Positions 16,868 to 24,853 of a DNA stretch of 64,000 bases are shown piece after piece. Every line of letters begins with the position of its first letter. The stretch's first letter is position 1. The stretch is taken from NCBI GenBank assembly GCA_017623435.1, contig JAGAPD010000023.1:32203-96202 (forward strand), read 5' to 3'. Under the pieces are notes generated by a model. It made no database searches. It was given only the letters and a program-made list of their open reading frames with translations, and was not told where the DNA came from. Source of the DNA: Clostridia bacterium. Its GTDB lineage: Bacteria > Bacillota > Clostridia > Christensenellales > Pumilibacteraceae. The position numbers were made by a program, and so were the translations under genes.

Positions 16868-17668
16868 ATGATAGAAGTAAGTTCAAAATTTTTTGATATA
16901 AAAGCAACGCTTGAGTGCGGACAGGTGTTTAGGTATTTCAAAAACGCCGACGGAAGCTACGACGTAATTTCGCTCGATAAGATTTGTCATCTCGAAACGG
17001 TAGGGGATAAGGTTATCCTTACGAGCGCGGACGAAGGGTATTTTGCTAACTATTTTGACCTTAGTACCGACTACGAGAAAATAACTAACGTTTTGTCCGC
17101 GTTCCCTGAATTGAGCGAAAGCGTTAGCGTAGGCAAAGGCATACGCATTTTGCGTCAGGATTTTTACGAAACGACGATAAGTTTTATAATTTCAGCAAAC
17201 AACAATATTACCCGTATCCGCGGAATCATCGAACGCCTTTGCAAAAAATACGGCACGAAGAAGAACGGTTACTTTGCTTTTCCGACTATTGAGCAACTTC
17301 AAAAGGCGACGGTAGAGGAGCTTAAAGAAATAGGACTGGGTTACCGCGCACCTTACTTATACGAAACCTCGCGCACTTTCGCGAGTATTTACGACGAAGT
17401 TATGAGTAGCACGGATGCTGAAATCGTACATAAAATTTTACTTTCACAGAAGGGAATAGGACCTAAGGTCGCCGACTGCATAGTGCTTTTTGGACTTCAC
17501 CTTACGCGCTCGTACCCCGTCGATACTTGGATTTTTAAGGCAAGTAGCACGGCTGAACTTGATACGCCAAAGAAGGTCAGAGATTACTATCTCGATCGCT
17601 ACGGTGACTACGCCGGCATTGCTCAGCAGTACGTTTTTTACAATGCTCGTGAGGGCGCAAAAAATTAA
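16868..17668 (+). CDS. ogg: 8-oxoguanine DNA glycosylase/AP lyase (OGG1-like)
   Basis: 266 residues. The N-terminus (ATLECGQVFRY) matches the OGG_N domain and the C-terminal ~140 residues are a helix-hairpin-helix GPD domain. Both catalytic residues are present: Lys200 in GIGPKVADCI and Asp219 in YPVDTW, so it should be bifunctional, removing oxidised guanine and nicking the strand. The ATG has no Shine-Dalgarno sequence and a TATAAT overlaps it (16864-16869), so its expression signals are unclear. The stop codon overlaps palindrome-family member 3. Confidence 0.9.
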   Translation: MIEVSSKFFDIKATLECGQVFRYFKNADGSYDVISLDKICHLETVGDKVILTSADEGYFANYFDLSTDYEKITNVLSAFPELSESVSVGKGIRILRQDFYETTISFIISANNNITRIRGIIERLCKKYGTKKNGYFAFPTIEQLQKATVEELKEIGLGYRAPYLYETSRTFASIYDEVMSSTDAEIVHKILLSQKGIGPKVADCIVLFGLHLTRSYPVDTWIFKASSTAELDTPKKVRDYYLDRYGDYAGIAQQYVFYNAREGAKN

Positions 17669-17696
17669 AACGAACGGGTACGTTACCTTCCGTTTT
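17667..17696 (+). repeat. 30-bp palindrome family, member 3
   Basis: AAAACG-N7-ACGT-N7-CGTTTT exactly. Starts inside the ogg stop codon. The arms pair poorly (GGTA/TACC near the centre plus the ends), so it is a weaker hairpin than members 1, 2 and 6. Confidence 0.8.
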
Positions 17697-17698
17697 TA

Positions 17699-17731
17699 CT
17701 AAAAGGATGCATTTTAGCGTCCTTTTTTCTT
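17699..17731 (+). terminator. intrinsic terminator after ogg
   Basis: AAAAGGATGC / GCGTCCTTTT stem with one G-U pair, loop ATTTTA, then TTTTTT. It directly follows palindrome member 3, giving two hairpins in tandem. Confidence 0.88.
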
Positions 17732-17750
17732 ATTCAAAAAAAGCTTAAAA

Positions 17751-17779
17751 TCATATCTGCGGACGGTTTTACATAAACT
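17751..17779 (+). promoter_or_regulatory. possible sigma-E sporulation promoter of yqfC
   Basis: TCATAT at 17751-17756 and CATAAACT at 17772-17779, 15-bp spacing, resembling mother-cell sigma-E boxes (-35 xxATAx, -10 CATACAAT). yqfC-yqfD belong to the sigma-E regulon in Bacillus subtilis. No sigma-A pair fits here. Confidence 0.4.
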
Positions 17780-17797
17780 ATACCGTGAGGTGAAATT

Positions 17798-18049
17798 ATG
17801 AGTTTTATAGGCGAGCTTACTGCAAAACTGGGAATATGTGGAGGATATAGCGTAATCAACTTTAACGGTGAATACGTATACGTAGAGGGCATTGAGCGAC
17901 TCGTTTTCGTGGGCGAAAACGAAATCAGCGTTTCCGCTAAGAGGACCGTAATTACCGTTGAAGGCGAAAAACTTATGATGGAAGAGCTTGACGGTGGTAC
18001 GCTAATTATTAAGGGGAAGATAAACTGTGTCTCGCAAAAAGAAATGTAA
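17798..18049 (+). CDS. yqfC: sporulation protein YqfC (YabP family)
   Basis: 83 residues, small and beta-rich, with YVEGIERLVFVGENEISV as the recognisable YabP/YqfC core. It is a mother-cell sporulation protein of unclear biochemical role. GAGGTG precedes the ATG. Its 3' end overlaps the start of yqfD by 23 bases, and the yqfC-yqfD-phoH order matches Bacillus and Clostridia. Confidence 0.9.
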   Translation: MSFIGELTAKLGICGGYSVINFNGEYVYVEGIERLVFVGENEISVSAKRTVITVEGEKLMMEELDGGTLIIKGKINCVSQKEM

Positions 18050-19193
18050 AAAAGAGAGGGGTAATACTGCCCCTGCGCGCTTTTCGCTAAGTAAAAGCCA
18101 AGTAAAAGTAGCCGTCACGGGGTTTAATCGCGCGCGCCTGCTTGATGCGCTTGCGCGCGAAGGAATTACCGTAAAAAGAGTGATAAATATCACTTCTAAT
18201 CAGTTTATTATAATAATATATCAAAAAGAGTACGCAAAAACTTTTGCAATTTGTAATCGTTTGTGCTATAATTGTAATGTGGTGGAGTATATCGGGCTAA
18301 GTTTTTGGCTAAAAAGCAAGCTAAACCGTATCGCTTTGCTCGTAGGTGCGCTGTCCGTCGTAACCCTGTTTTGTTTATCCAACGCTTTTTTGCTGGATAT
18401 CAAAGTCACGGGCGCGGAAAATATCGCCACCACCCAATTTTTGACTTACCTCAAAAGTAATGGCGTCAAAGTAGGCGCAGTGAAGGGCTCGTTAAATCAC
18501 GACGAAATCAGAGAAATTACGCGCTCGTTTGAAAACGTTGCCGAGTGTTCGGTCAAAGTGGTAGGTCACACCTTGTTTATTCACTTAACCGAGCGCGATC
18601 AAACGACGCCGTCGCCCTCGTCCGCGCAAAATCTTTGCTCGCGCTACGACGCAACGGTCACCCGCATCGTTTGCGAAAAGGGTACGGCAAAAGTCAAGGT
18701 CGGTCAAAGGGTAAGAAAAGGCGAAACGCTAATCGAGGGCAAGCTTTACAACCAGCTCGGTCAAGAAATGCTTGAAACGCAAGCAAGTGGCAAAGTGTAC
18801 GGCACGGTCACTCAAAAACGCGTTTTCATAGCCTCGACCACCTCCTACGCGGTTATTCGCACGGGCAAGAGCAAGGCAATAACCTCCCTTTATTTGTGGG
18901 GAATGGCGATAGGAAAAGCAACTTCTCCCTACGAAAGCTATGAAAGCGAATGCACTCAAACCTTTTTGCCCCTTTTGCCCGTAAAAGCGGAGCGCACCGT
19001 TTTTTACGAAACGGCGCTGAAAAAGGTGGAACAAACGCTTGACGAAATGGTAGAAAAGTGCGCTGAAAAAGCGCAGGCGGAGTTTATTGACGACGTAAAC
19101 GAAGGCGTCGAGGTCAAAACTCACGCGCAAAAACTAACGGAAACGGAATACGAAATCACCGTCTACTTAACGACGGAAAGGGAAATCACGTGA
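18027..19193 (+). CDS. yqfD: sporulation protein YqfD
   Basis: 388 residues with a basic N-terminal cytoplasmic region (~80 residues), one membrane segment near 105-130 (ALLVGALSVVTLFCLSNAFL), and a long extracytoplasmic domain. Its role in sporulation is known only from genetics in related species. The GTG start at 18027 has AAGGGGAAG 7 nt upstream, inside the yqfC frame. The stop TGA overlaps the GTG start of phoH (GTGA). Confidence 0.92.
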   Translation: MSRKKKCKKERGNTAPARFSLSKSQVKVAVTGFNRARLLDALAREGITVKRVINITSNQFIIIIYQKEYAKTFAICNRLCYNCNVVEYIGLSFWLKSKLNRIALLVGALSVVTLFCLSNAFLLDIKVTGAENIATTQFLTYLKSNGVKVGAVKGSLNHDEIREITRSFENVAECSVKVVGHTLFIHLTERDQTTPSPSSAQNLCSRYDATVTRIVCEKGTAKVKVGQRVRKGETLIEGKLYNQLGQEMLETQASGKVYGTVTQKRVFIASTTSYAVIRTGKSKAITSLYLWGMAIGKATSPYESYESECTQTFLPLLPVKAERTVFYETALKKVEQTLDEMVEKCAEKAQAEFIDDVNEGVEVKTHAQKLTETEYEITVYLTTEREIT

Positions 19194-20155
19194 CGCATAG
19201 CATACCTGTTACAACTGAAACTTTAATAAAACTTTTCGGCCCTATGGACGAATACGCGACGCTTATCGAGAAGGGTATGAAAGTATCGCTCCGTCCTGAA
19301 AACGGCGAACTCAAGGTGGTGGGAAAGGACGTGGACGTTGAGCGCGCGGTTTACCTTATCCAAAACCTTATGTCGCTTATGGGCAAGGGTTACGAAATCA
19401 CGCGCGAGAAAGTCAATAGCAGTATTGACCTCGCCCTTATGGACAAGCCCGACGAAATCGTATCGCTTGCAAGCGAGGTGGTTGCGGTCACGGCGAGAGG
19501 CAAATATATCAAATGCAAAACTCTCGGTCAGCGTTACTACGTCAACGCTATCAAGAAAAATACGCTCGTGTTCGGCGTAGGTCCGGCAGGAACGGGAAAA
19601 ACTTACCTCGCGGTTGCTATGGCGGTGGCATCCTATAAGTCGGGCGAGGTGGAAAAGATAATTTTAACCCGTCCCGCAATCGAGGCAGGCGAAAAGTTAG
19701 GCTTTTTGCCGGGCGATTTGCAGGAAAAGGTCGATCCCTACCTGCGTCCCTTGTACGACGCGCTCCAAGAGCTTTTCGGCGTAGACAATTACGCAACGCT
19801 TATCGAGCGCGGAATTATTGAAATTGCACCGCTCGCGTATATGCGCGGAAGAACGCTCTCGTCTGCGTTCATCATCTTGGACGAGGCGCAAAACACGACG
19901 GTGGAACAAATGAAAATGTTTCTTACCCGTATGGGCGAGAACAGTAAAGTAGTCGTAAACGGCGATTTAACGCAAATTGATCTTCCTCGCGGAGAGAGTG
20001 GGCTTAAAAACGCCGTCAAAATACTAAAGGAAATCGAGGGAGTAGAAGTGTGCTATTTCAGTGAAAAGGACGTGGTAAGACACGAACTCGTTCAGCGAAT
20101 AGTACTCGCCTACGCCCAAGCGGAGAAAAAGAAAGATGAAAACGACAACCAATAA
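19190..20155 (+). CDS. phoH: PhoH-like ATPase
   Basis: 321 residues. A KH-like N-terminal region (~20-100) precedes the P-loop ATPase with Walker A GPAGTGKT at 131-138 and Walker B FIILDEAQN. PhoH proteins of this branch are implicated in RNA metabolism with YbeY, three genes away in the same operon. GTG start coupled to yqfD. The 3' end overlaps the next gene by 20 bases. Confidence 0.95.
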   Translation: MTHSIPVTTETLIKLFGPMDEYATLIEKGMKVSLRPENGELKVVGKDVDVERAVYLIQNLMSLMGKGYEITREKVNSSIDLALMDKPDEIVSLASEVVAVTARGKYIKCKTLGQRYYVNAIKKNTLVFGVGPAGTGKTYLAVAMAVASYKSGEVEKIILTRPAIEAGEKLGFLPGDLQEKVDPYLRPLYDALQELFGVDNYATLIERGIIEIAPLAYMRGRTLSSAFIILDEAQNTTVEQMKMFLTRMGENSKVVVNGDLTQIDLPRGESGLKNAVKILKEIEGVEVCYFSEKDVVRHELVQRIVLAYAQAEKKKDENDNQ

Positions 20156-21566
20156 AAACGCATATATTAGCGCAACGGCAATATTTATGTTGTCGTACGT
20201 TATTATAGTTGCGGTAGCGTACTGCAAGTATTTTCTATTCGGTTCGTTCGACGGAGTAGTTACGAGCGAATTTTACGTCGCGCTTGCAGGATGCGCAATC
20301 AGTACGTTGCTCATTTTGGTATCTTTGATAACTTACCTGATTTATTCGCGTAGCAAGCTGATTGAAAAAACTAAAAAACTTCTGGCAATATGTACTTCGC
20401 TGATATTTACGTACGCGCTTTGTATCGTAACCTCGTCGCTTAATTTGTACTATATGCCGGTCGCGTTCGTAGCCTTCGTCGTAGCTCCCCTTGCGGACAG
20501 ACGTGACTCGTTCATCACCAACATCACGACTAACCTTATCGTAGCGTGCGTGCTCTTGTTTGAATCAATTATCGGCAGTAAAGTTGACACGCTCACCGTA
20601 GTAGTGATGATGATAACGGGAATTTTTATCGGCTCGATAGCGTCCTACACGCTTTCCAACGTAACGCGCAGATTTATGTACGTTATGCGTGGATTGTGTA
20701 TCAGCGCGGTAACCTTTGGACTTTTGTTCGTGTCCTCGTATATCTTACGCGCAATCAACTTTATGGAAATCGTAGGCTTCGTTTGCCTCGTTTCGTTTGC
20801 ACAGCCCATCGTAGGACTGATACTTCAACCCATTTTTGAAAGCTTGTTCAACATTATAACGAACACCAAGCTTATGGAGTTTACGGACAATAATTCTCCC
20901 CTTATGAAACGCCTTATTGCCGAGGCGCTGGGTACTTATAACCATTCGATGTCGGTAGCCAGCTTTGCTGAGGTATGCGCTATGCGTATAGGCGAAAACC
21001 CGTATTTGGCGAAGGCGTGCGCGTACTATCACGACGTCGGAAAAATCAACAACCCCAGATATTTTTCCGAAAACCAGTCGGGAAGTAACCCTCACGACGA
21101 GCTTTTGCCCGAGGTTAGCGCGGGAATATTGAGAAAACACGCAACGGACGGCTTTGATCTTTGTCAAAAATACCGTATCCCCATTGAGATTGCTCACGTA
21201 ACTAATCAGCATCACGGAACTTTACCTATGGCGGTATTTTATAACAAAGCAACCAAGCTTACGGACGGAGAAGTGGATATAAGAGAGTATTCTTACCAAG
21301 GCCCTCGTCCCGTTACTAAAATCGCTGCAATCATAATGATTTGTGACGCGAGTGAGGCGGCGCTCAGGGCAAAGGGTAAGCCTACGCCTACCGAGGTGGA
21401 CGCTATCGTAACCTCCATTATCAACGACCGTATCGCGCGTAAGCAGTTTGATAACTGCGAAATCACGATGCAAGACCTTAACGTTATCAAAAAGACTATT
21501 ATCGAGCAGTACGGCGGATTGTATCACGAGCGCGTACAGTACCCCGACGGAAAGGTGATAAAGTGA
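20136..21566 (+). CDS. short PgpH/YqfF-type 7TM-HD phosphodiesterase
   Basis: 476 residues: about seven or eight membrane helices (residues ~10-245) then an HD domain with His299-Asp300 (YYHDVGK), preceded by TYNHSMSV and followed by TNQHHG. The HD domain of PgpH degrades cyclic di-AMP. The family usually has ~700 residues with a large outer 7TMR-HDED domain; that domain is absent here. Position between phoH and ybeY agrees with yqfF/pgpH. It overlaps phoH by 20 and ybeY by 4 bases. Confidence 0.9.
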   Translation: MKTTTNKNAYISATAIFMLSYVIIVAVAYCKYFLFGSFDGVVTSEFYVALAGCAISTLLILVSLITYLIYSRSKLIEKTKKLLAICTSLIFTYALCIVTSSLNLYYMPVAFVAFVVAPLADRRDSFITNITTNLIVACVLLFESIIGSKVDTLTVVVMMITGIFIGSIASYTLSNVTRRFMYVMRGLCISAVTFGLLFVSSYILRAINFMEIVGFVCLVSFAQPIVGLILQPIFESLFNIITNTKLMEFTDNNSPLMKRLIAEALGTYNHSMSVASFAEVCAMRIGENPYLAKACAYYHDVGKINNPRYFSENQSGSNPHDELLPEVSAGILRKHATDGFDLCQKYRIPIEIAHVTNQHHGTLPMAVFYNKATKLTDGEVDIREYSYQGPRPVTKIAAIIMICDASEAALRAKGKPTPTEVDAIVTSIINDRIARKQFDNCEITMQDLNVIKKTIIEQYGGLYHERVQYPDGKVIK

Positions 21567-22024
21567 TAAAAGTAGATTGCGAAAAACAAGGCGAACAGTT
21601 TTCCCGTCTTGCCAACGTAGCGTACGAGCAGTTATCGCTCGTGGGTGACGCGATAGTGGAAGTGGAATATATAAGTAGCGAGCAAATACACGAGCTTAAC
21701 TTACGCACTCGTGGCGTTGACCGTCCGACGGACGTGTTGTCGTACCCGGCGCTTGACGAAATAGACGATTTTACGCGTGAAAATTACCCCTTTGAGTACG
21801 ACGAAGAGCGTGGCGGAGTGTTTTTGGGCAGTATAGTCGTTTGCGAAAGTATCGCGCGTGAGCAAGCGCAAGAGTACGGACACTCTTTTGAACGCGAGAA
21901 TTGCTATTTGTTCGTGCACGGGCTTATGCACTTGCTTGGCTACGACCATATCGAAGAAGAGGACCGCAAGGTTATGCGCGAAAAGGAAGAGAGCGTATTG
22001 CTTGCTTGCGGTATAGGAAGGTAA
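21563..22024 (+). CDS. ybeY: endoribonuclease YbeY
   Basis: 153 residues. The zinc-binding HxxxHxxxxxH motif is HGLMHLLGYDH (His119, His123, His129). YbeY matures 16S rRNA 3' ends and takes part in ribosome quality control. It overlaps pgpH by 4 bases (ATGA) and is followed 1 nt later by era, which works on the same 16S end. Confidence 0.97.
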   Translation: MIKVDCEKQGEQFSRLANVAYEQLSLVGDAIVEVEYISSEQIHELNLRTRGVDRPTDVLSYPALDEIDDFTRENYPFEYDEERGGVFLGSIVVCESIAREQAQEYGHSFERENCYLFVHGLMHLLGYDHIEEEDRKVMREKEESVLLACGIGR

Positions 22025-22025
22025 A

Positions 22026-22943
22026 ATGAAATCAGGATTTATAACAATTTTAGGACGCCCCAACGTAGGTAAGTCCTCGCTTATGAACGCCCTTATCGGC
22101 GAAAAGGTATCTATCGTTTCGCCCAAAGCGCAAACCACGCGCGACAGAGTAAACGGAATTTTAACGACCAAAGATTATCAAATGATTTTCGTTGACACTC
22201 CCGGCGTGCATAAACCTAAAACGCGTCTTGGCGAATATATGGACAAGTGCGTGCGCGGAGCAACCGAGGGAGTTGACGCTATAGTTATCGTGCTTGACGT
22301 TACTAAACGCATCAGCGACGCGGACACCGCATTCGTGGAAAAATACCTAAAAGGCGACGCGCCCGTGTATCTCGTGCTAAATAAAGTGGACGCGGTAGGA
22401 TACGACAAGGTTTATCCTATGCTTCAGCGCCTTTCTTTCCTTCTCACTAAAACGGAAGAGAGGGGAGCGGTAAAGGAAATTATTCCCACTTCCGCTAAAA
22501 ACAAGCGCAACGTCGACCTTCTCCGTGACTATTTAGCAAAGGAATTGCCCGAAGGACCTTGCTACTATCCCGTGGACGAAATCACGGACAAGAGCGAGCG
22601 TTATATGATTTGTGAAATTATTCGCGAAAAAGCGCTTATGCTCCTTAACGACGAAATTCCGCATGGAATAGGCGTAAGTATTCAAAATATGTACTACGAC
22701 GAGCGCGACGTCGCTCACGTTCTTATTGATATCGTAGCAGAGAAGGATTCGCACAAATCCATCATTATCGGCGCAGGCGGAGAAAAGCTTAAAATGATTG
22801 CCGAGAGGGCAAGAAAAGACGTCGAAAGACTTCTTGACGCAAAGGTGTATATGGAGCTTTTCGTAAAGGTCAGAGAGGACTGGCGTAACGACGGTCTTAT
22901 TATGTCCGATATCGGCTACGATATGAAAAAATTGAAAAAATAA
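22026..22943 (+). CDS. era: GTPase Era
   Basis: 305 residues. G1 is GRPNVGKSS near 10-18, G3 DTPGVHKP near 57-64, G4 NKVD near 123, and the C-terminal KH domain holds the GxxG-type IIIGAGGEKLKMIA. It binds the 3' end of 16S rRNA during small-subunit assembly. The stop codon lies inside palindrome-family member 4. The cdd and dgkA genes often found beside era are absent. Confidence 0.97.
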   Translation: MKSGFITILGRPNVGKSSLMNALIGEKVSIVSPKAQTTRDRVNGILTTKDYQMIFVDTPGVHKPKTRLGEYMDKCVRGATEGVDAIVIVLDVTKRISDADTAFVEKYLKGDAPVYLVLNKVDAVGYDKVYPMLQRLSFLLTKTEERGAVKEIIPTSAKNKRNVDLLRDYLAKELPEGPCYYPVDEITDKSERYMICEIIREKALMLLNDEIPHGIGVSIQNMYYDERDVAHVLIDIVAEKDSHKSIIIGAGGEKLKMIAERARKDVERLLDAKVYMELFVKVREDWRNDGLIMSDIGYDMKKLKK

Positions 22944-22966
22944 CGGGGTACGTATAGCGCCGTTTT
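22937..22966 (+). repeat. 30-bp palindrome family, member 4 (diverged left end)
   Basis: AAAATA-N7-ACGT-N7-CGTTTT: the left end differs at two bases from the other five, where the era stop codon occupies it. GGGTACGT and CGCCGTTTTG are shared with member 5. Confidence 0.75.
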
Positions 22967-22999
22967 GATTTTCACATACTAAAAGTGGAGGTCAAAACT

Positions 23000-23161
23000 A
23001 TGCGAAAAAAGGACGAAAATAAAAAGGTTAAGCCCGTCGTTCCCTTTGATTTACCCGGGCTTGGATGGGACTTGTTTTCCGCAAGTGGTAATTTGGGATA
23101 CTATTTGCTTTACCACGACTTGCTTGATGCGGAAGACGAAGAGAGAACGAAGTTTGATTAG
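23000..23161 (+). CDS. yqzL: YqzL-like small protein
   Basis: 53 residues, missed by a length cut-off of 60. GTGGAGG precedes the ATG. The core WDLFSASGNLGYYLLYHDLL matches the small YqzL family (W..F..TGN...YLL) that sits between era and recO in Bacillus and Clostridia; here it occupies the same place, 8 nt before recO. Function unknown. A basic N-terminus of ~15 residues precedes the core. Confidence 0.85.
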   Translation: MRKKDENKKVKPVVPFDLPGLGWDLFSASGNLGYYLLYHDLLDAEDEERTKFD

Positions 23162-23169
23162 AGGAAATT

Positions 23170-23817
23170 ATGGACAAAAAGGTAACGGCAATTTTATTGA
23201 AAAGTTCGGACTTGCGTGAAAGCGACAGGTCCGTTCGCCTTTTTAGTTTAGAGGAAGGCGTCGTTACCGCTACGATGAGAGGCGTGAAAAAGAACAACGC
23301 AAAACTCAAATTCGCCTCACAGCCCTTCGCCTTTTGTGAGTACGAACTGACCGAAAAGAGCGGACGGTATATCGTCACGGGCGCAACGGCGGTTGAGGAT
23401 TTATACTCGCTTTGCCAAGATCCTGAAAAGTACGCGTCCGCAGGGCTGGTGTGTGAGGTGGTGGACAAAGCCTCCTCGTCAATCGATTGTGCAACCCTTT
23501 TTATCATACTTCTCAAAACGCTAAAATCACTACTGTATTCGTCCGCTTTAACTTCGTTAATTGTGGCAAAATTCGTGCAAAAAGTACTGTCCTTGTCAGG
23601 CTTTATCGCCCTCCCTGGAAAACGCGAAAATTCACTTGACACCCCGGGTGGAGTGCTTGACACCATAGCGTATCTTACGCTTGACGAACTCACGACGATC
23701 TCTCCCCCTAAAAGCGTGGCTTTGCGCGCGGTAAAAAACGTTTGCGTAACCTTTGAGCAGGTGTACGAAAGTCCGCTCGTTTCTTTACGAATTTTTTACG
23801 ATATTTTAGAAAACTAA
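23170..23817 (+). CDS. recO: DNA repair protein RecO
   Basis: 215 residues. The N-terminal OB fold is recognisable (AILLKSSDLRESDRSVRLFS, then GVKKNN). RecO loads RecA onto SSB-coated DNA with RecR. It is about 30 residues shorter than usual and the four-cysteine zinc knuckle found in many RecO proteins is not present. GAGG precedes the ATG. Last gene of the era block, followed by a terminator. Confidence 0.88.
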   Translation: MDKKVTAILLKSSDLRESDRSVRLFSLEEGVVTATMRGVKKNNAKLKFASQPFAFCEYELTEKSGRYIVTGATAVEDLYSLCQDPEKYASAGLVCEVVDKASSSIDCATLFIILLKTLKSLLYSSALTSLIVAKFVQKVLSLSGFIALPGKRENSLDTPGGVLDTIAYLTLDELTTISPPKSVALRAVKNVCVTFEQVYESPLVSLRIFYDILEN

Positions 23818-23841
23818 TCAAAATAAATAGGTTTTTGGCTG

Positions 23842-23867
23842 GGCTGTGGACTTCCACGGCCTTTTTT
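23842..23867 (+). terminator. terminator after recO
   Basis: GGCTGTGG / CCACGGCC stem with a 4-nt loop, then TTTTTT. Confidence 0.9.
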
Positions 23868-23911
23868 GTGCAACTTTCACAGTCATTTATTAAAAATTTG
23901 TGCAAAATCGT

Positions 23912-23940
23912 TTTACAAACGGCGCAAAAGGTATTATAAT
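23912..23940 (+). promoter_or_regulatory. promoter of the degV operon
   Basis: TTTACA at 23912-23917 and TATAAT at 23935-23940, 17-bp spacer. No terminator is seen until after member 5 at 31117, so the transcript may be long. Confidence 0.8.
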
Positions 23941-24000
23941 AGTAGGTAATAAATATTATCTAACGCACGTATGCGTGCGTATGTGAAAAGGAGACAAAAA

Positions 24001-24852
24001 ATGAGCGTATTTTTTTGCGACAGTAACTGTGAACTTTGGTATGATAAAGTAGAGGCGCTTGGCATCAAGTTCATCTCTATGCCTTACACCATTGACGGAC
24101 AGGAATATTATTACGATCTTGGCAAGAACACGGACAACAAAGAGTTTTTCGACAAAATGAGAAAGGGCGCGTCGGCTAAAACCTCAGCGCTAAATATGAA
24201 CGACTATATGGATATATTCGAGCCCGTTTTAGCAAGCGGTGAAGACGCGTTGTACGTATCCTTCTCGCACAAGATGAGCGGAACTTTCAACTCGCTCAAC
24301 TTGGCGAAGGAAGAACTTCTTAAAAAGTATCCCGAGCGTAAAATCACCGTCGTTGATACTGAAAACATCAGTATGGGTGCAGGCCTTATCGTTTACTACG
24401 CGGCAAAGCTTCATAACGAAGGCGCAAGTGACGAGGAGGTAGTTAAGTTCGTTGAGGAATTCCGTGAAAAAGTTAGATGTTACTTCACGGTAGGCGACCT
24501 TGAATACCTTAAACGCGGTGGACGTCTTACCTCGTTCAAGGCGCTTATGGGTACGCTACTTAACTTAAAGCCCATTATCGAGTGTGTCAACGGTAAGCTT
24601 GAAAATATCGAGAAAGCAAAGGGCAGAAAGAAATCTATCTTTATGCTTATCGATTATCTTGAAAGGGACGAAATCGATACTTCCTATCCCGTTACCATCA
24701 TTAACGCAGATAGCCCCGAGGACGAGCAAATTATCTACGATACGATTAAGGAAAAATATCCCGACGTAGAAATTTGGCGTCAGCTCGTTGGCCCCGTTAT
24801 CGGTAGTCATTGCGGACCGGATACCTTGGGAATAATCTTCATAACAAAATAA
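24001..24852 (+). CDS. DegV family fatty-acid-binding protein
   Basis: 283 residues, full length. DegV/FakB-like proteins hold one fatty acid for phosphorylation by FakA. Family motifs: SALNMNDYMDIFEPVL near 60, the SFSHKMSGTFNS loop near 92-103, and CYFTVGDLEYLKRGGRL near 160. ATG 24001 is used because AAAGGAGA precedes it and the family start matches; an earlier start in frame lacks a site. First gene of an operon with apbE. Confidence 0.93.
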   Translation: MSVFFCDSNCELWYDKVEALGIKFISMPYTIDGQEYYYDLGKNTDNKEFFDKMRKGASAKTSALNMNDYMDIFEPVLASGEDALYVSFSHKMSGTFNSLNLAKEELLKKYPERKITVVDTENISMGAGLIVYYAAKLHNEGASDEEVVKFVEEFREKVRCYFTVGDLEYLKRGGRLTSFKALMGTLLNLKPIIECVNGKLENIEKAKGRKKSIFMLIDYLERDEIDTSYPVTIINADSPEDEQIIYDTIKEKYPDVEIWRQLVGPVIGSHCGPDTLGIIFITK

Positions 24853-24853
24853 A

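Noticed and set aside
16852..16870. A promoter and leaderless start for ogg
   Set aside because: TATACG is a poor -10, it overlaps the rpmA terminator, and a TATAAT overlaps the ATG itself; the signals conflict.
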